A DNA stretch of 64,000 nt from Ktedonobacteraceae bacterium (GCA_035653615.1 DASRBN010000015.1:124001-188000); one strand, 5' to 3'; shown: positions 1 to 9,555, counted from the stretch's first letter. Numbers and translations are program-made. The notes: generated by a model not told the origin, from the sequence alone.

Positions 1-771
1 CAGGTACCAGTCGCCGAATCCCGGCAGGATTTTGTTCCCCTGGATCACGATCACCGTCGAGAGGCCAATGAACATCTGCCGGCGGTAGTGGTCGGCGAGA
101 TAGGTGATCGCATCGGCGATGATCTCCGGCTGGTAGATCGGCGGCACGGGCTGCGCCTTGTGAGGCAGCCGGCTCTTGACCCAGCCAAACTGGGGTGTGT
201 TCACCGCCGGCAACTGCACCATGCTGATCTTCACATTGCTCTTATCGTGAATCAGCTCGCAGCGTACTGACTCCGTAAAGCCCTGAATGGCGTGCTTCGA
301 ACCGCAGTAGGCCGATTGCAGTGGTATGCCGCGATAGGCCAGCGCCGAGCCGACATTGATAATTCTGCCCGAATCACGGGGCAGCATGCGTTTCAGAGCC
401 GCCAGCGTGCCATAGACCTGTCCCAGGTAGGTCACTTCGGTAACGCGCTTGTACTCTTCCGGCTTCATCTCCTTAGCCGGTGAGAAGACCGAGGCCATCG
501 CCACATTGACCCAGATGTCAATGGGGCCAAACGCCTGCTCAACCTTTGCCGCGGCATTTTCGACCTGCTCGGCATCGGCCACATCGGTCTCTACGATCAG
601 CGCCTTGCCGCCCAGGCGCTCGACATCTTTTTTCGCGCCCTCTAATCCATCGATGCCGCGGGCCAGCAGTCCAATATGCGCGCCCCGTTTCGCGAAAGCT
701 CGTACCGTGGCACGCCCTACACCGGCGGATGCGCCGGTGATAACTACAACTTGTGGTTTATTTGATTGCAT
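1..771 (-). CDS. SDR family oxidoreductase, 3' end beyond the window
   Basis: The reverse strand reads open for 257 codons from an ATG at 771 down to base 1 with no stop, so the C-terminus lies outside the window. The protein begins MQSNKPQVVVITGASAGVG, which carries the TGxxxGxG dinucleotide-binding motif of classical short-chain dehydrogenases. Further on come the NVGSA strand and the YCGSK catalytic Tyr-Lys pair. These are the Ser-Tyr-Lys residues that drive NAD(P)-dependent oxidation or reduction of a hydroxyl or carbonyl group. The substrate cannot be told. After the catalytic site the chain continues about 90 residues, as in SDRs that have a C-terminal membrane-associated tail. Several short plus-strand open frames in this stretch are its shadows. 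Family call secure; specific reaction unknown. Confidence 0.88.
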   Translation of the reverse strand, partial: MQSNKPQVVVITGASAGVGRATVRAFAKRGAHIGLLARGIDGLEGAKKDVERLGGKALIVETDVADAEQVENAAAKVEQAFGPIDIWVNVAMASVFSPAKEMKPEEYKRVTEVTYLGQVYGTLAALKRMLPRDSGRIINVGSALAYRGIPLQSAYCGSKHAIQGFTESVRCELIHDKSNVKISMVQLPAVNTPQFGWVKSRLPHKAQPVPPIYQPEIIADAITYLADHYRRQMFIGLSTVIVIQGNKILPGFGDWYL

Positions 772-843
772 GGTAAAAAATCCTGTTTCTAGCACCCTGT
801 CAGGTGATACTACTTCATTTCTCCATTTTTCGGGATGAAAAGT

Positions 844-3063
844 TCATCTTTCCGGCTCATCCTCAACCGCAATCATATCCTTTTTATCTGTCCCTTTCCT
901 GGCTTCCATATCCACTACCTCCCAGCGCGAGTTTCCATCTTCGCGCCAGAAGCGAATGGTGACGGAACAGGGGCCGACCTGCATATGCTGTAACTCGATG
1001 GAAGGTATCCAGTCGGGCAGCGTTGGTTTCACGTACAGGCGTTTATTGGGCGCGTCGGCGCGCAGGCCCAGCATCGTGCGAATCATGTGGAAAATGCTGC
1101 CCGTCGCCCAGGCCTGCGGTATATTGGCACCGCCCGGATAGAGCACCGGAAAATCTTCGGCGCCCTCGCGGTGCGTTCCGGCGAATACCTCCGGCGGTCG
1201 AAACGACTCGAAGCGATCGATGGCGTCGAAAATGCCGCGAATCACTTTATTCGCCTCGTCAACCAATCCATAGCGCTTGAAACCCGCGGCAATGATGCCA
1301 TTATCCTGCGGCCACACCGATCCCAGCTGGTACAGGTACGGATTATAGGCCGGATTTTTAGCCGACAGCGTGCGGATGCCCCAGCCCGACCACATATCTT
1401 CTTCTAACAGTCTGTGCGCCGTCCGTTCCGCCTTCTCAGGGTCAGCAATGCCGCTCCACAACAACTGGCCGGCATTCGAGGCAATAGAAGTGACCAGCTT
1501 CTTATGCGGGTCAAGCGCGTAAGCAAAACAGCCCTCATCCTCCATCCAATACACCTGGTTGAACTTGTGTTTGAGCTCATCGGCCTGCTGTTGTAAAGCT
1601 TTGGCCCGCTCATCATCGCCCAGCACCGCGAAAATTTCGGACATACGCGTTTTGGCATCATACACATACCCCTGCAATTCGCAGGTGCCCTTGGGCTGTT
1701 TCACCTGGCTACCGTCGGCATAGACCACCGCGTTTCCGGCATCCTTCCAGGAAAGGTTCTCGTAACCAAGCGAGGAGAAGGTTTTGTATTCCTGGAATCC
1801 ATCCCCATCCAGGTCGCCATAGTGATCGATCCAGTTCAGGCAGCCCTCGACAGTCTTGCGCAATTTTTTCACCAGGTCCAGGTCGCCTGTCCAGCGATAA
1901 TATTCGGAAAGCACGATCAGGTACAGGATCGTGGCATCCGCCGTGCCATAATAGGGATAAAAAGGAATTTTATGAAAGTGCGATAATTCGCCGGAGCGTA
2001 GTTCATGCATGATCTTACCTGGCTGCGCGTCGCGCCAGTCATCGCGTTCCTGTGCCTGGTGCTGTGCCAGGCGTTCCAGCGCCCCGCGCGCGAAATCGGC
2101 AGAGACGGCCATGTTCTGATAAGAAACCGTCAGGCTGTCGCGCCCAAAGAGCGTCACGAACCAGGGCACACCCGCGGCAGGCACCCAGGCATCCGGTGAA
2201 ACATCCATGTCATAGATGCGCAGCGCCCCCATATCGTCTACCGCCTGGCGATACGTCTTGTAGAGGTCATCGTTGGGAGTCGCGATATCGGTAACCGAAT
2301 CTTGCCAGTGCTTTTGCCGTTCGTCGTAGTCGCTGCGCTCCTGGCTCTTGGTTGGTGGCGTCGCGCCTGCCGAGGATGAGCCTTTTTGCCCAAAACTGCA
2401 ACTTTTCGGATTCGGCTTGCTGACATGCTGCCCATGCTCAAGGATAAAATCACCGCACACCTGCCACTTCTCATATTGCTTCAACTCAATCTCGAAGTAG
2501 ATACGCCCGTTCGCGTATCCAACCGCTGAGTTCGTGTTCATTATCTGGTAAATCAGCCCGCGGTGGAAATCCTCGTGATCGTAGTTGGTCCTGAGCTGCA
2601 GTTTTTTCTCATCCCATACCGTGCGTTGTTTGCCGCGCTGCACGATATCCTTATTCTTCACCTCAAAGATGTCCGCGAAATCGGAGCGGATGCCCAGTTC
2701 TAGCAGAAATTTCACCTGCTTCCCGCTATAATTCACAAGCTCCAGTTCCTCGTGGATGCCCTCGCTAACAGTGCGATTGATCGTCAAGCCCAGGGTATGC
2801 GCGCCAATTGTGCCTCCCTCAGTATCAATAATGGGATTAGTCAGGTGAAAACGCGAGGCATAGAAAACGATCTGACTTGAATTGATCACTTCCCACGGCA
2901 CGCGGTTGATATAGATTTTGTAAAAGCTAATAAAACGTGTATCAAGGGCATACACCCCCTGATCGCTGTCGGTATTGATATAGCCATGTTTATCGGTGAC
3001 CATAAAGGTCCGCCCCTGGCTGATCGTAATAACCGGAGGCCCTACTTTTATCTCGATGGTCAT
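844..3063 (-). CDS. Amylo-alpha-1,6-glucosidase / glycogen-debranching-like protein
   Basis: A 739-residue protein with the two-part layout of bacterial debranching-type enzymes. Residues about 1-210 form an N-terminal beta domain (GRTFMVTDKHG, YALDTRFIS) like the GDE N-terminal family. From about 270 there is an (alpha/alpha)6 catalytic barrel, with VPWFVTLFGRDSL early in it and RPPEVFAGTHREG and GGANIPQAWATGS late. Family members hydrolyse alpha-1,6 branch points or related alpha-glucosides in the cytoplasm; no signal peptide is seen. Its ATG overlaps the TGA of the upstream NADH dehydrogenase gene by four bases (ATGA), so the two are translationally coupled, although a metabolic link is not obvious. 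The exact substrate (glycogen, trehalose-like or other oligosaccharide) is inferred only from family. Confidence 0.85.
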   Translation of the reverse strand: MTIEIKVGPPVITISQGRTFMVTDKHGYINTDSDQGVYALDTRFISFYKIYINRVPWEVINSSQIVFYASRFHLTNPIIDTEGGTIGAHTLGLTINRTVSEGIHEELELVNYSGKQVKFLLELGIRSDFADIFEVKNKDIVQRGKQRTVWDEKKLQLRTNYDHEDFHRGLIYQIMNTNSAVGYANGRIYFEIELKQYEKWQVCGDFILEHGQHVSKPNPKSCSFGQKGSSSAGATPPTKSQERSDYDERQKHWQDSVTDIATPNDDLYKTYRQAVDDMGALRIYDMDVSPDAWVPAAGVPWFVTLFGRDSLTVSYQNMAVSADFARGALERLAQHQAQERDDWRDAQPGKIMHELRSGELSHFHKIPFYPYYGTADATILYLIVLSEYYRWTGDLDLVKKLRKTVEGCLNWIDHYGDLDGDGFQEYKTFSSLGYENLSWKDAGNAVVYADGSQVKQPKGTCELQGYVYDAKTRMSEIFAVLGDDERAKALQQQADELKHKFNQVYWMEDEGCFAYALDPHKKLVTSIASNAGQLLWSGIADPEKAERTAHRLLEEDMWSGWGIRTLSAKNPAYNPYLYQLGSVWPQDNGIIAAGFKRYGLVDEANKVIRGIFDAIDRFESFRPPEVFAGTHREGAEDFPVLYPGGANIPQAWATGSIFHMIRTMLGLRADAPNKRLYVKPTLPDWIPSIELQHMQVGPCSVTIRFWREDGNSRWEVVDMEARKGTDKKDMIAVEDEPER

Positions 3064-4448
3064 TGTTGAGCAACCTTTCTCTTGCCCGCGGTCTGCGGAA
3101 GCGAATTTTGAATCTGTCCCGAGTCCAGGAGCCGCTGGCAGGCGGGACTTCCGATGATGATGCGAGAATTTTTCTGGAATGTGAGATAAATCCAGGCATA
3201 CTGGAGCAACACTAAAAGACGATTTCTAAAACCTATCAAAAAGTAGATGTGGACGAGCAGCCAGAAAAACCAGGCCAGCACCCCCGTAAAACGAATCATC
3301 CCGATATTGACCACTCCGAATGCTCGCCCTACGACCGCCAGGGTGCCCTTATCCACATAATGAAAGGGCCTGCCATACAGTTTTCCGCTCATCCTGTTCA
3401 CTATTTGCGACGCTACATATGTTGCTTCCTGAATGGCGACGGGAGCAACCCCAGGCAGGCGTTTGCCATTCTGTGTCACTGTTGCCGTATCACCTATCAC
3501 GAAGATGTTGGCATGGCCCGGCACGCTCAGGTCACGCTCGACTTTGACACGCCCATCGTGATCGGTGGGAGCATTGAGCCACTGACCGGCAGGTGAGGCC
3601 TTCACACCGGCGGTCCAGATCACATTTTCCACCGCGACACGTTCGTCGCCGATTTTCACACCATGCTCGTCAATTTCAGTGACATGGACGCCGGTGCGGA
3701 TTTCTACCCCCATCTCGCGCAATTTCGCGCTGACTTTGCGCGTGAGTGAGGTCGGGAATGAAGGCATGATCCTGCCTTCACCCTCAACGAGGATGATGCG
3801 CGCCGATGACGGACGAATATGGCGGAAATTGCCTGACATCGTCATGTGCATCAAATCCGCCATGGCTCCCGCCAGCTCAACTCCCGTAGGCCCGCCCCCG
3901 ACCAGCACAAATGTCAGGTGCTGCCTTCGTTTCTCCAGGTCGGCTTCGCGCTCGGCGGCCTCGAACGCTGCCAGGATCGTATCGCGAATCCCCACTGCCT
4001 GCTCTAACGTTTTCAGGCCAGGGGCAAGCCGTCTCCATTCTTCGTGCCCGAAGTAATTGTTCGTAGCGCCCGTGGCCACGATCAGGTAATCATAGGGAAC
4101 AGACTCGTCACCCATCAGGACGTGCTGTCCCTCTATATCGATGCCCGTCACTTCTGCCATCAGTACCTCTGTATTCGCCTGGTACTTGAGAATATCGCGA
4201 ATGGGCGAGGAAATGTCATCAGGAGCCAGGCCGGCCGTGGCGGCCTGGTAGAGCATCGGCTGAAAGAGGTGATAATTATTGCGGTCAATGACCGTTACAT
4301 GAACGGGCGCATTTGCAAGTGCCTTTGCCGCCTGTAACCCTCCAAATCCGGCGCCCACAATCACGACTCGCGGTCGTGATCGGGCTGGCTCTTGTGGCTC
4401 ACCGGCATTGGTATTTGCCTGCGTTGATCCTATCATATTCACTCCCAT
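3060..4448 (-). CDS. Type II NADH:quinone oxidoreductase-like flavoprotein (NDH-2)
   Basis: A two-dinucleotide-fold flavoprotein of about 462 residues. The FAD motif VVIVGAGFGGLQAAKAL is near the N-terminus, the NADH motif VLVGGGPTGVELAGAM is mid-protein, and a FAD-contact segment (NIFVIGDTA) follows. The C-terminal AWFFWLLVHIYFLIGF stretch is the membrane-associating region typical of NDH-2, which passes electrons from NADH to quinone without pumping protons. The start at 4448 is chosen because GGAAG lies just upstream and because the chain then begins near the Rossmann fold; a longer frame to 4535 has no conserved sequence. GTPase-like or pumping domains are absent. It is followed by the overlapping debranching gene. 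An alternative is a related ferredoxin or sulfide:quinone reductase, but the redox-active cysteines expected of SQR are not seen. Confidence 0.87.
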   Translation of the reverse strand: MGVNMIGSTQANTNAGEPQEPARSRPRVVIVGAGFGGLQAAKALANAPVHVTVIDRNNYHLFQPMLYQAATAGLAPDDISSPIRDILKYQANTEVLMAEVTGIDIEGQHVLMGDESVPYDYLIVATGATNNYFGHEEWRRLAPGLKTLEQAVGIRDTILAAFEAAEREADLEKRRQHLTFVLVGGGPTGVELAGAMADLMHMTMSGNFRHIRPSSARIILVEGEGRIMPSFPTSLTRKVSAKLREMGVEIRTGVHVTEIDEHGVKIGDERVAVENVIWTAGVKASPAGQWLNAPTDHDGRVKVERDLSVPGHANIFVIGDTATVTQNGKRLPGVAPVAIQEATYVASQIVNRMSGKLYGRPFHYVDKGTLAVVGRAFGVVNIGMIRFTGVLAWFFWLLVHIYFLIGFRNRLLVLLQYAWIYLTFQKNSRIIIGSPACQRLLDSGQIQNSLPQTAGKRKVAQQ

Positions 4449-4547
4449 ATATTCTTCCCACTGTATAGAAAAGGTTAATACGTGTATAAACTGTCCATAA
4501 GGCCGATCATGTGTTTTCGCAAATACATCCGGCAATAGTTGGTTTCC

Positions 4548-4575
4548 CGCGGGGGCCGATAAATCGGCCCCCGCG
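4548..4575. terminator. GGGGCCGAT/ATCGGCCCC palindrome (repeat family C)
   Basis: A 13-bp perfect inverted repeat closes on itself with a two-base centre downstream of the minus-strand SDR gene (4664-5434). A near-identical palindrome stands at 14031-14054, and degenerate copies are near 30411-30446 and 37820-37850. It can act as a hairpin terminator in either direction, but no U-tract follows, so the terminator role is an inference. Confidence 0.55.
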
Positions 4576-4663
4576 CGGTTCCCTAACCAATTAATCGAGC
4601 CCGATAATGTTTAACAACCCTTTACCGGTTAGAAAAATTCATCAGGCTATTGCTTCGCTCGTC

Positions 4664-5434
4664 CTACAACGCCCCCGTATTGACCGATAGTCCGCCATCG
4701 ATAATATAGGTCGAACCTGTCACATACGATGCCGCGTCTGACGCCAGGTAGACCGCCAGCCTGCCGACTTCCCAGGGCTGTCCCATGCGATGCAGCGGAA
4801 TTTCGTCGAGCAACGCCTGCATCTTCTTGGGGTCGGCCTTGACATCGGCATCAATCGGCGTATCGATCGCGCCCGGCCCGATATTATTGACCGTAATGCC
4901 GTAGGGCGCCAGTTCCAGGCAAATCGTGCGCATCAGCATGCGCAGCCCGCCCTTCGCGCAGCAATACGGCACGTTTTGTGGCATCGCCAGGTCTTCATGA
5001 ACCGAAGAGATGTTGATGATGCGCCCGGGTATCTTGTTCTTGATCATCTCGCGCGCCGCGGCCTGGGCGCAGAAAAACGCGCCTTTCAGATCAATACTCA
5101 CCACCTTGTCGAACATCTCCTCCGTCACATCCACGAAAGGACTATGTATCTCCATGCCGGCATTATTGACCATAATGTCGAGCCGCCCAAAATGCTCGAC
5201 CGTCTGCTGTACCAGGCTCATGCACTGCTGGTACTGCGAAACATCGGCCTGGATCACGAACGCCTTGCCCCCGCTCTGTTCGATGGTGTTGAGGACTTCC
5301 TGGGCCGCCTTCTGGTTGTGCGCGTAGTTAACGACCACGCTTGCCCCCTCTTTCGCGAACTCAATCGCAATGCCGCGACCAATACCGCTATCCGAGCCGG
5401 TAACAAGGGCCACTTTTCCGTCTAACATTCCCAT
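4664..5434 (-). CDS. SDR family oxidoreductase, glucose 1-dehydrogenase-like
   Basis: A 256-residue classical short-chain dehydrogenase. TGSDSGIGRGIA is the cofactor loop, NNAG and NISSV carry the structural Asn and catalytic Ser, and YCCAKGG holds the catalytic Tyr and Lys. The end SYVTGSTYIIDGG is the usual closing motif. Overall it resembles the glucose 1-dehydrogenase / 3-oxoacyl-ACP reductase branch, so NAD(P)-dependent oxidation of a sugar or similar alcohol is likely, but the substrate is not fixed by sequence. It stands alone, with a palindromic hairpin downstream. Start alternatives are the ATG at 5434 or the ATG two codons later. Confidence 0.88.
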   Translation of the reverse strand: MGMLDGKVALVTGSDSGIGRGIAIEFAKEGASVVVNYAHNQKAAQEVLNTIEQSGGKAFVIQADVSQYQQCMSLVQQTVEHFGRLDIMVNNAGMEIHSPFVDVTEEMFDKVVSIDLKGAFFCAQAAAREMIKNKIPGRIINISSVHEDLAMPQNVPYCCAKGGLRMLMRTICLELAPYGITVNNIGPGAIDTPIDADVKADPKKMQALLDEIPLHRMGQPWEVGRLAVYLASDAASYVTGSTYIIDGGLSVNTGAL

Positions 5435-5506
5435 TTGAAACGAATCCTTCCTTTCCTTTTTTTAAGGATAGTATTAAAGAATGCATGCCTTGCATCCTCA
5501 GCACTA

Positions 5507-6727
5507 TCATGACACAACCAGCCAGTCTAAATCACGCGGAATCATCTTCGACAGCACTTCATTCCCATCGCTCCTCACCAGCACATTATCATTGAGACGG
5601 ATACCGCCTTTCCCTTCCAGGTAGACCGCGGGTTCCATGTTATGGACCATGCCGCCCCGCAACACCGCGTTCGAGGCGGGATGCAGCACGGGCGCGGCAG
5701 CATGATTGATAGCCTGGAAGCCGAAACCATGTCCCAGGCCATGTTTAAAGGCTGCCCCAAAGCCAGCCTTTTCCATCACATTTCGCGCGGCTCCATCTAC
5801 GGCACGGGCGGCAGCGCCGTCGCGGATACTCTGCAAAGCGGCATCCTGCGCTGCGATACACGCCTCGTGCGCTCGACGCCATTCATCGCTGATGCTTCCG
5901 GCGAAAAATGAGCGCGTGAGCTCTGCCCAGTAGCCATTGATGCAGACCTCCATCTGCACGGTAACAGTATCGCCCCCCGCTATCGTATAATTTGATGTCA
6001 GGTTGAACGCCCGGTAAGCGAGCGCCGCGCGCGGGCCTGCCATCACATGCACGTGGGGCAACACGTGATTCGCCCCCGGCGCAGCGTACCCCGCGCGTAG
6101 GAGCGCGGCATAGGTTGCAGCCGCCACATCCGCTTCCGTCGCGCCTATGCGGATGGCATCGCGCGCCGCCTTGAACCCCTCGTATGCCACCTGCTCGCAG
6201 CGCCGGATAGCCTCTATTTCATCCTCCGTTTTAATTGCCGCCAGCTCATCGAGCATGTCTGAAACATCGCGCAGGTAGCCGCCCAGGAAAAGCTGGTGCA
6301 GCAGTTCGAGCGTGGCCGGGCCTGGAACTCCCACCTGCGTATAGGCGGGGGCTATGGGTGAATAGATGCCCTCGTGTCCGATTACCGCATTTTCGTTGAT
6401 CCCCGCCGAGCGGATCAGTTCCGCCAGTGGTTCGCGAACCGCCTCAATCGTATTATCGATGTAGCGCATCGTCTCTTCAGCATAGGTCTTCACCTCGACT
6501 GCCGTGCCGGGCGGCACAAAATCTTTTTCATCGGCAGGCAGTGCCAGGCGAATTTGCACCTCTTTCGTCGCCGCGTCTACTGTTACAAGACAAAAGGTAT
6601 TACCGAGAATCGGCTGGTAGCCGGTCAGCATCACCACGTTTTGTGGCAGGCGACAGATCAGCGCGTGAAAGTCTTCGCCTCTGTTAAGAAACATCTCTAC
6701 AATGCGTTGTTTGCGAGCAGTATCCAT
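5507..6727 (-). CDS. M24 (creatinase/aminopeptidase-fold) protein with degenerate metal site
   Basis: A 406-residue pita-bread-fold protein with a creatinase-like N-terminal domain (about 1-150) and an M24 domain. Active M24 aminopeptidases bind two metals through Asp, Asp, His, Glu, Glu. Here the first Asp region reads GDTVTVQMEVCINGY, where Gln/Met replace the Asp; the second Asp is Glu in AELTR. The His in HGLGHG and the Glu in NMEPAVY are present, but the last Glu is Asn in GIRLNDNVLV. Three of five ligands are therefore changed. This points to a metal-independent creatinase-like hydrolase or a non-catalytic relative rather than a Xaa-Pro aminopeptidase. It is a single gene with no clear operon partner. 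Confidence 0.82.
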   Translation of the reverse strand: MDTARKQRIVEMFLNRGEDFHALICRLPQNVVMLTGYQPILGNTFCLVTVDAATKEVQIRLALPADEKDFVPPGTAVEVKTYAEETMRYIDNTIEAVREPLAELIRSAGINENAVIGHEGIYSPIAPAYTQVGVPGPATLELLHQLFLGGYLRDVSDMLDELAAIKTEDEIEAIRRCEQVAYEGFKAARDAIRIGATEADVAAATYAALLRAGYAAPGANHVLPHVHVMAGPRAALAYRAFNLTSNYTIAGGDTVTVQMEVCINGYWAELTRSFFAGSISDEWRRAHEACIAAQDAALQSIRDGAAARAVDGAARNVMEKAGFGAAFKHGLGHGFGFQAINHAAAPVLHPASNAVLRGGMVHNMEPAVYLEGKGGIRLNDNVLVRSDGNEVLSKMIPRDLDWLVVS

Positions 6728-6803
6728 TATTTCCCTCCGTTTCTAACGCTACAGGGCTAAACAAAACAGCCCGTGCGGGTTGCCGATTCGGTTGTTCAAG
6801 TGC

Positions 6804-6832
6804 AGTAGGGACAGCGGCCTGTCCCTGTCCCC
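6804..6832. repeat. TAGGGACAG...CTGTCCC palindromic repeat (family A)
   Basis: A short imperfect palindrome (TAGGGACAG, centre, CTGTCCC) lies in the gap between the M24 and GMC genes. Copies of the same unit occur at about ten other gaps in this window (see findings). The rest of the 6728-6954 gap shows nothing else. Confidence 0.7.
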
Positions 6833-6954
6833 GCATTTCCTCTTTCGGTTAGCCCCATTCACCAGGCAGAGCAAATTATGTTATCTTGCTCTAGTGCAAG
6901 AATCTGGGAACCTGGATATGCATGTTATCTTTGTGTTCTCCAGGTCGCGCCCTT

Positions 6955-8724
6955 TTATGCGTGGGTGTGCTCCTTACGCCGGGACTTGATACGCGGCATG
7001 CCGCGTCCCGACGTTCCACGCGGCGAAAGGTTATGCCGCACGGGTGGCTCCTCAACATTCACAACACGTGGCTGGCGCATCAAAACATCTGGCCCATTCG
7101 AGATCAGGAAGTCGGCGGTGCGCGCCGCCAGGGCCTGGATGGTCAATCCGGGATTGGCCGACCCCTGCGTCGGTAACAGGCTGCCGTCGCAAACAAACAG
7201 GTTCGGAATATCATGCGTGCGCCCCCACTTATCCGTCACCGATGTACGCGGATCATTGCCCATGCGCGCGCCTCCCACCAGGTGAGCGTAACGCGCCTCC
7301 TCCACTACCTCCTCGGCCCCTGCCGCGTACAGGATTTCGGTCGTCTTCTCGACGCCTGCCTTCGCAATCTTCTTATCGTTCTCATGCAGGCTGAACGTGA
7401 TCTTTGCCACCGGAATACCGAAGCGGTCGGTTTCTTGAGCAACCTCTACGCGATTATCCTCCCAGGGCAGGATCTCGCCCAGCACGCCCAGCGCCGCCCA
7501 GTGGTTGTAGTCCATCATCACCCGCCGCAGGCCCCAGCCCCAGGCTCCCTTGGCAACCATCATCTGTTTCGCGAAAGCGATTGGCAGCGGCCCTACCGTC
7601 TGAATCGCGAAGCCGCGCACGTAATCGTTTTTCGGATTCGTCTCGTAGAATTCCTCGGTCAGCGCGTGGGCCGGTGGTGCTTTGTACATACGCACCAGGC
7701 CAGGGAAGCGCCCCGCTACGACGTTGCCGATCTGCACCATCAGGTACTTGCCTACCGTGCCGCTGGAATTGGCCAGCCCGTTTTCGAAGCCCGGACAGGC
7801 CGAGTTCAAGAGCAGGCGCGGCGTCTCAATCGCGTAACCGGAGACGATCACTACCTTTGCCTTCTGCTCTCGCTCAACACCGTGCGCATCAAAATAGGTC
7901 ACTCCGGTCACAATACCGTTCTTGTTCATATTGATGCGCGAGACCATACTATTAGCACGAATCTCCGCTCCATGACGAATAGCGTCGGGCACATGGCTCA
8001 CCAGCGTACTCTGCTTGGCGCCGACTTTACAGCCCTGAATGCAGAATCCGCGATAAATGCAGTGCGGGCGGTCGGCGTGCGAACCCGAAGTGATAGCAAC
8101 CGGCCCTCCGGCAACGGAGCGAATGCCCAGTTTCGAGCACCCCTTCACCAGCACATCACCAACACCTCCCAGCGGGTGCGCGCCATACGTATAGCCATGC
8201 GGATCGCCCCAGGGATAATAAGCCGGGCCTGCGACGGGAATCTCCTTCTCCAGCAACTCGTAATATGGTTTGAGTTCATCGTAGGTCATAGGCCAGTCCG
8301 CGCCCACGCCATCTTCGGAATAGACGCGGAAGTCCGATGGATGAAAGCGCGGCGTAAAACCGGCCCAGTGTACGGAGCCTCCTCCGACACCCTGCCCGCT
8401 ATTGTTGGCTCCTAGCGTAATCGGGTCCGAGCCGCCGGTGATGCGCAGCTCGTTCCAGTAGAGCTTGTGCGAACCCGCCTCATCGCTTACCCAATCCCGC
8501 TCTGTATCCCAGAAAGGCCCCGATTCTATGCCGAGAACCTTAAAACCGGCGCGCGCCAGGCGCTGCACCAGCACTCCTCCCGCCGATCCGACGCCGATGA
8601 TGCAAAAATCAACCTCCTCGTTGTGATCGTATGTACGCATCGGCACATCAATCTTCTGAATCGGCCCAAGCATATGCTCCCCAGCTTTGGGGCCTTCAAA
8701 TTCACCAAAAATTGGACTTTGCAT
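6955..8724 (-). CDS. GMC family oxidoreductase (gluconate 2-dehydrogenase large-subunit type)
   Basis: A 589-residue FAD enzyme of the glucose-methanol-choline type. The N-terminal FCIIGVGSAGGVLVQRLARAG is the ADP-binding fold, and NNSGQGVGGGSVHWAGFTPR is the covalent-or-tight FAD contact region of membrane sugar-acid dehydrogenases. HLVGGARMGNDPRTSV and CDGSLLPTQGSANPGLTIQALAAR-like sequence close the C-terminal domain. Relatives oxidise sugars or sugar acids (gluconate, fructose, sorbitol) and give electrons to a respiratory chain. No Tat signal is visible. Its start overlaps the upstream small-subunit gene by one base, so the two subunits are co-translated. No cytochrome c subunit, the usual third partner, is encoded nearby. 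Confidence 0.88.
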   Translation of the reverse strand: MQSPIFGEFEGPKAGEHMLGPIQKIDVPMRTYDHNEEVDFCIIGVGSAGGVLVQRLARAGFKVLGIESGPFWDTERDWVSDEAGSHKLYWNELRITGGSDPITLGANNSGQGVGGGSVHWAGFTPRFHPSDFRVYSEDGVGADWPMTYDELKPYYELLEKEIPVAGPAYYPWGDPHGYTYGAHPLGGVGDVLVKGCSKLGIRSVAGGPVAITSGSHADRPHCIYRGFCIQGCKVGAKQSTLVSHVPDAIRHGAEIRANSMVSRINMNKNGIVTGVTYFDAHGVEREQKAKVVIVSGYAIETPRLLLNSACPGFENGLANSSGTVGKYLMVQIGNVVAGRFPGLVRMYKAPPAHALTEEFYETNPKNDYVRGFAIQTVGPLPIAFAKQMMVAKGAWGWGLRRVMMDYNHWAALGVLGEILPWEDNRVEVAQETDRFGIPVAKITFSLHENDKKIAKAGVEKTTEILYAAGAEEVVEEARYAHLVGGARMGNDPRTSVTDKWGRTHDIPNLFVCDGSLLPTQGSANPGLTIQALAARTADFLISNGPDVLMRQPRVVNVEEPPVRHNLSPRGTSGRGMPRIKSRRKEHTHA

Positions 8725-9554
8725 TAGTGCGTTCCCTCCTGCCCTGGCGTCTGGTTTTCATGATGGTGCTTTGGCCCACCTATCGGCTCGTAGCGGTCAG
8801 AAAGCGAGCCGGCAGGCGCCTCCCATTCATAGCGTTTCTCGTCCACTTCCCATGGCTCTGGCCTTCCACCCTCCAGGCGCATGTAGCCACGCGGATAGGC
8901 CGGGCCGCCAAAGCCAATCTCATCCCAGGCATAAGGATGAGCGTAGTACACCTCCACCGCGTCCTGTAGCAGCAACATCCAGAAGTGCTGGATCGACATC
9001 TTTTGCCAGATTTCGTGCGCCCCTACTGGAGTCGCATCGTGAATAGATTTGAGGATCGTATCTTGCTCCGTCTGGTTCAACTCGGTGAAAGACCTTCCGT
9101 ACATCTCCTTCGACATCTGCTCAATCGCCTGCAGGCCCAATCGATGCGCTTCATGATCGGGCGGCATGTCCTCGAAGCGATAGCCATCGATGCGCCGCTC
9201 GTACAGGCGCTCGTCAATGTAGTTGACCATCGGTATTTTATGCGCCTCATCGCGGTCATCCTGGGGCAGCAAACGGTCACAGACCGCCTGCATCAGATAC
9301 GCCTCTTCGGTCGTAAAAAAGCGGATTGGCGGCACGTTATTCATGCGATCAAGCACCACTTTTCTTGTGGCTTCGTCCCAGAATTCCTGCTGGCTCAGCG
9401 TTGAGAAACCAGGATAGTAGCCCGGTTGTGCCACCGGTTGAATAGGTTTGCCCGTTTTAGGATTCACCGGTAAATGGTCTTCGCGTACCGACATGGTTTT
9501 ATCGACTTCAAAGACTTGTGAGTGAGGAGCTTTAGGGTTGCGTTGCACTTTCAT
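8724..9554 (-). CDS. Gluconate 2-dehydrogenase subunit 3-like protein
   Basis: A 276-residue protein whose middle (RFFTTEEAYLMQAVCDRLLPQ, then many short helices) matches the small subunit 3 family that pairs with GMC dehydrogenases. In known complexes this subunit stabilises or exports the flavoprotein with a Tat signal; here the N-terminus is hydrophilic and has no twin-arginine signal, so the complex may stay cytoplasmic or at the inner face of the membrane. The C-terminal third carries Tyr/Trp-rich sequence (YAHPYAWDEIGFGGPAYPRGY) and ends in a His-rich tail. It ends one base into the GMC gene and follows the duplicated membrane protein gene by one base, making a tight three-gene unit. 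Confidence 0.82.
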   Translation of the reverse strand: MKVQRNPKAPHSQVFEVDKTMSVREDHLPVNPKTGKPIQPVAQPGYYPGFSTLSQQEFWDEATRKVVLDRMNNVPPIRFFTTEEAYLMQAVCDRLLPQDDRDEAHKIPMVNYIDERLYERRIDGYRFEDMPPDHEAHRLGLQAIEQMSKEMYGRSFTELNQTEQDTILKSIHDATPVGAHEIWQKMSIQHFWMLLLQDAVEVYYAHPYAWDEIGFGGPAYPRGYMRLEGGRPEPWEVDEKRYEWEAPAGSLSDRYEPIGGPKHHHENQTPGQEGTH

Positions 9555-9555
9555 A

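Noticed and set aside
88-838. Several short plus-strand frames at the left edge
   Set aside because: They are shadows of the minus-strand SDR that runs off the window.
7213-8415. 400-residue plus-strand frame
   Set aside because: Antisense to the GMC oxidoreductase, whose FAD motifs are clear.
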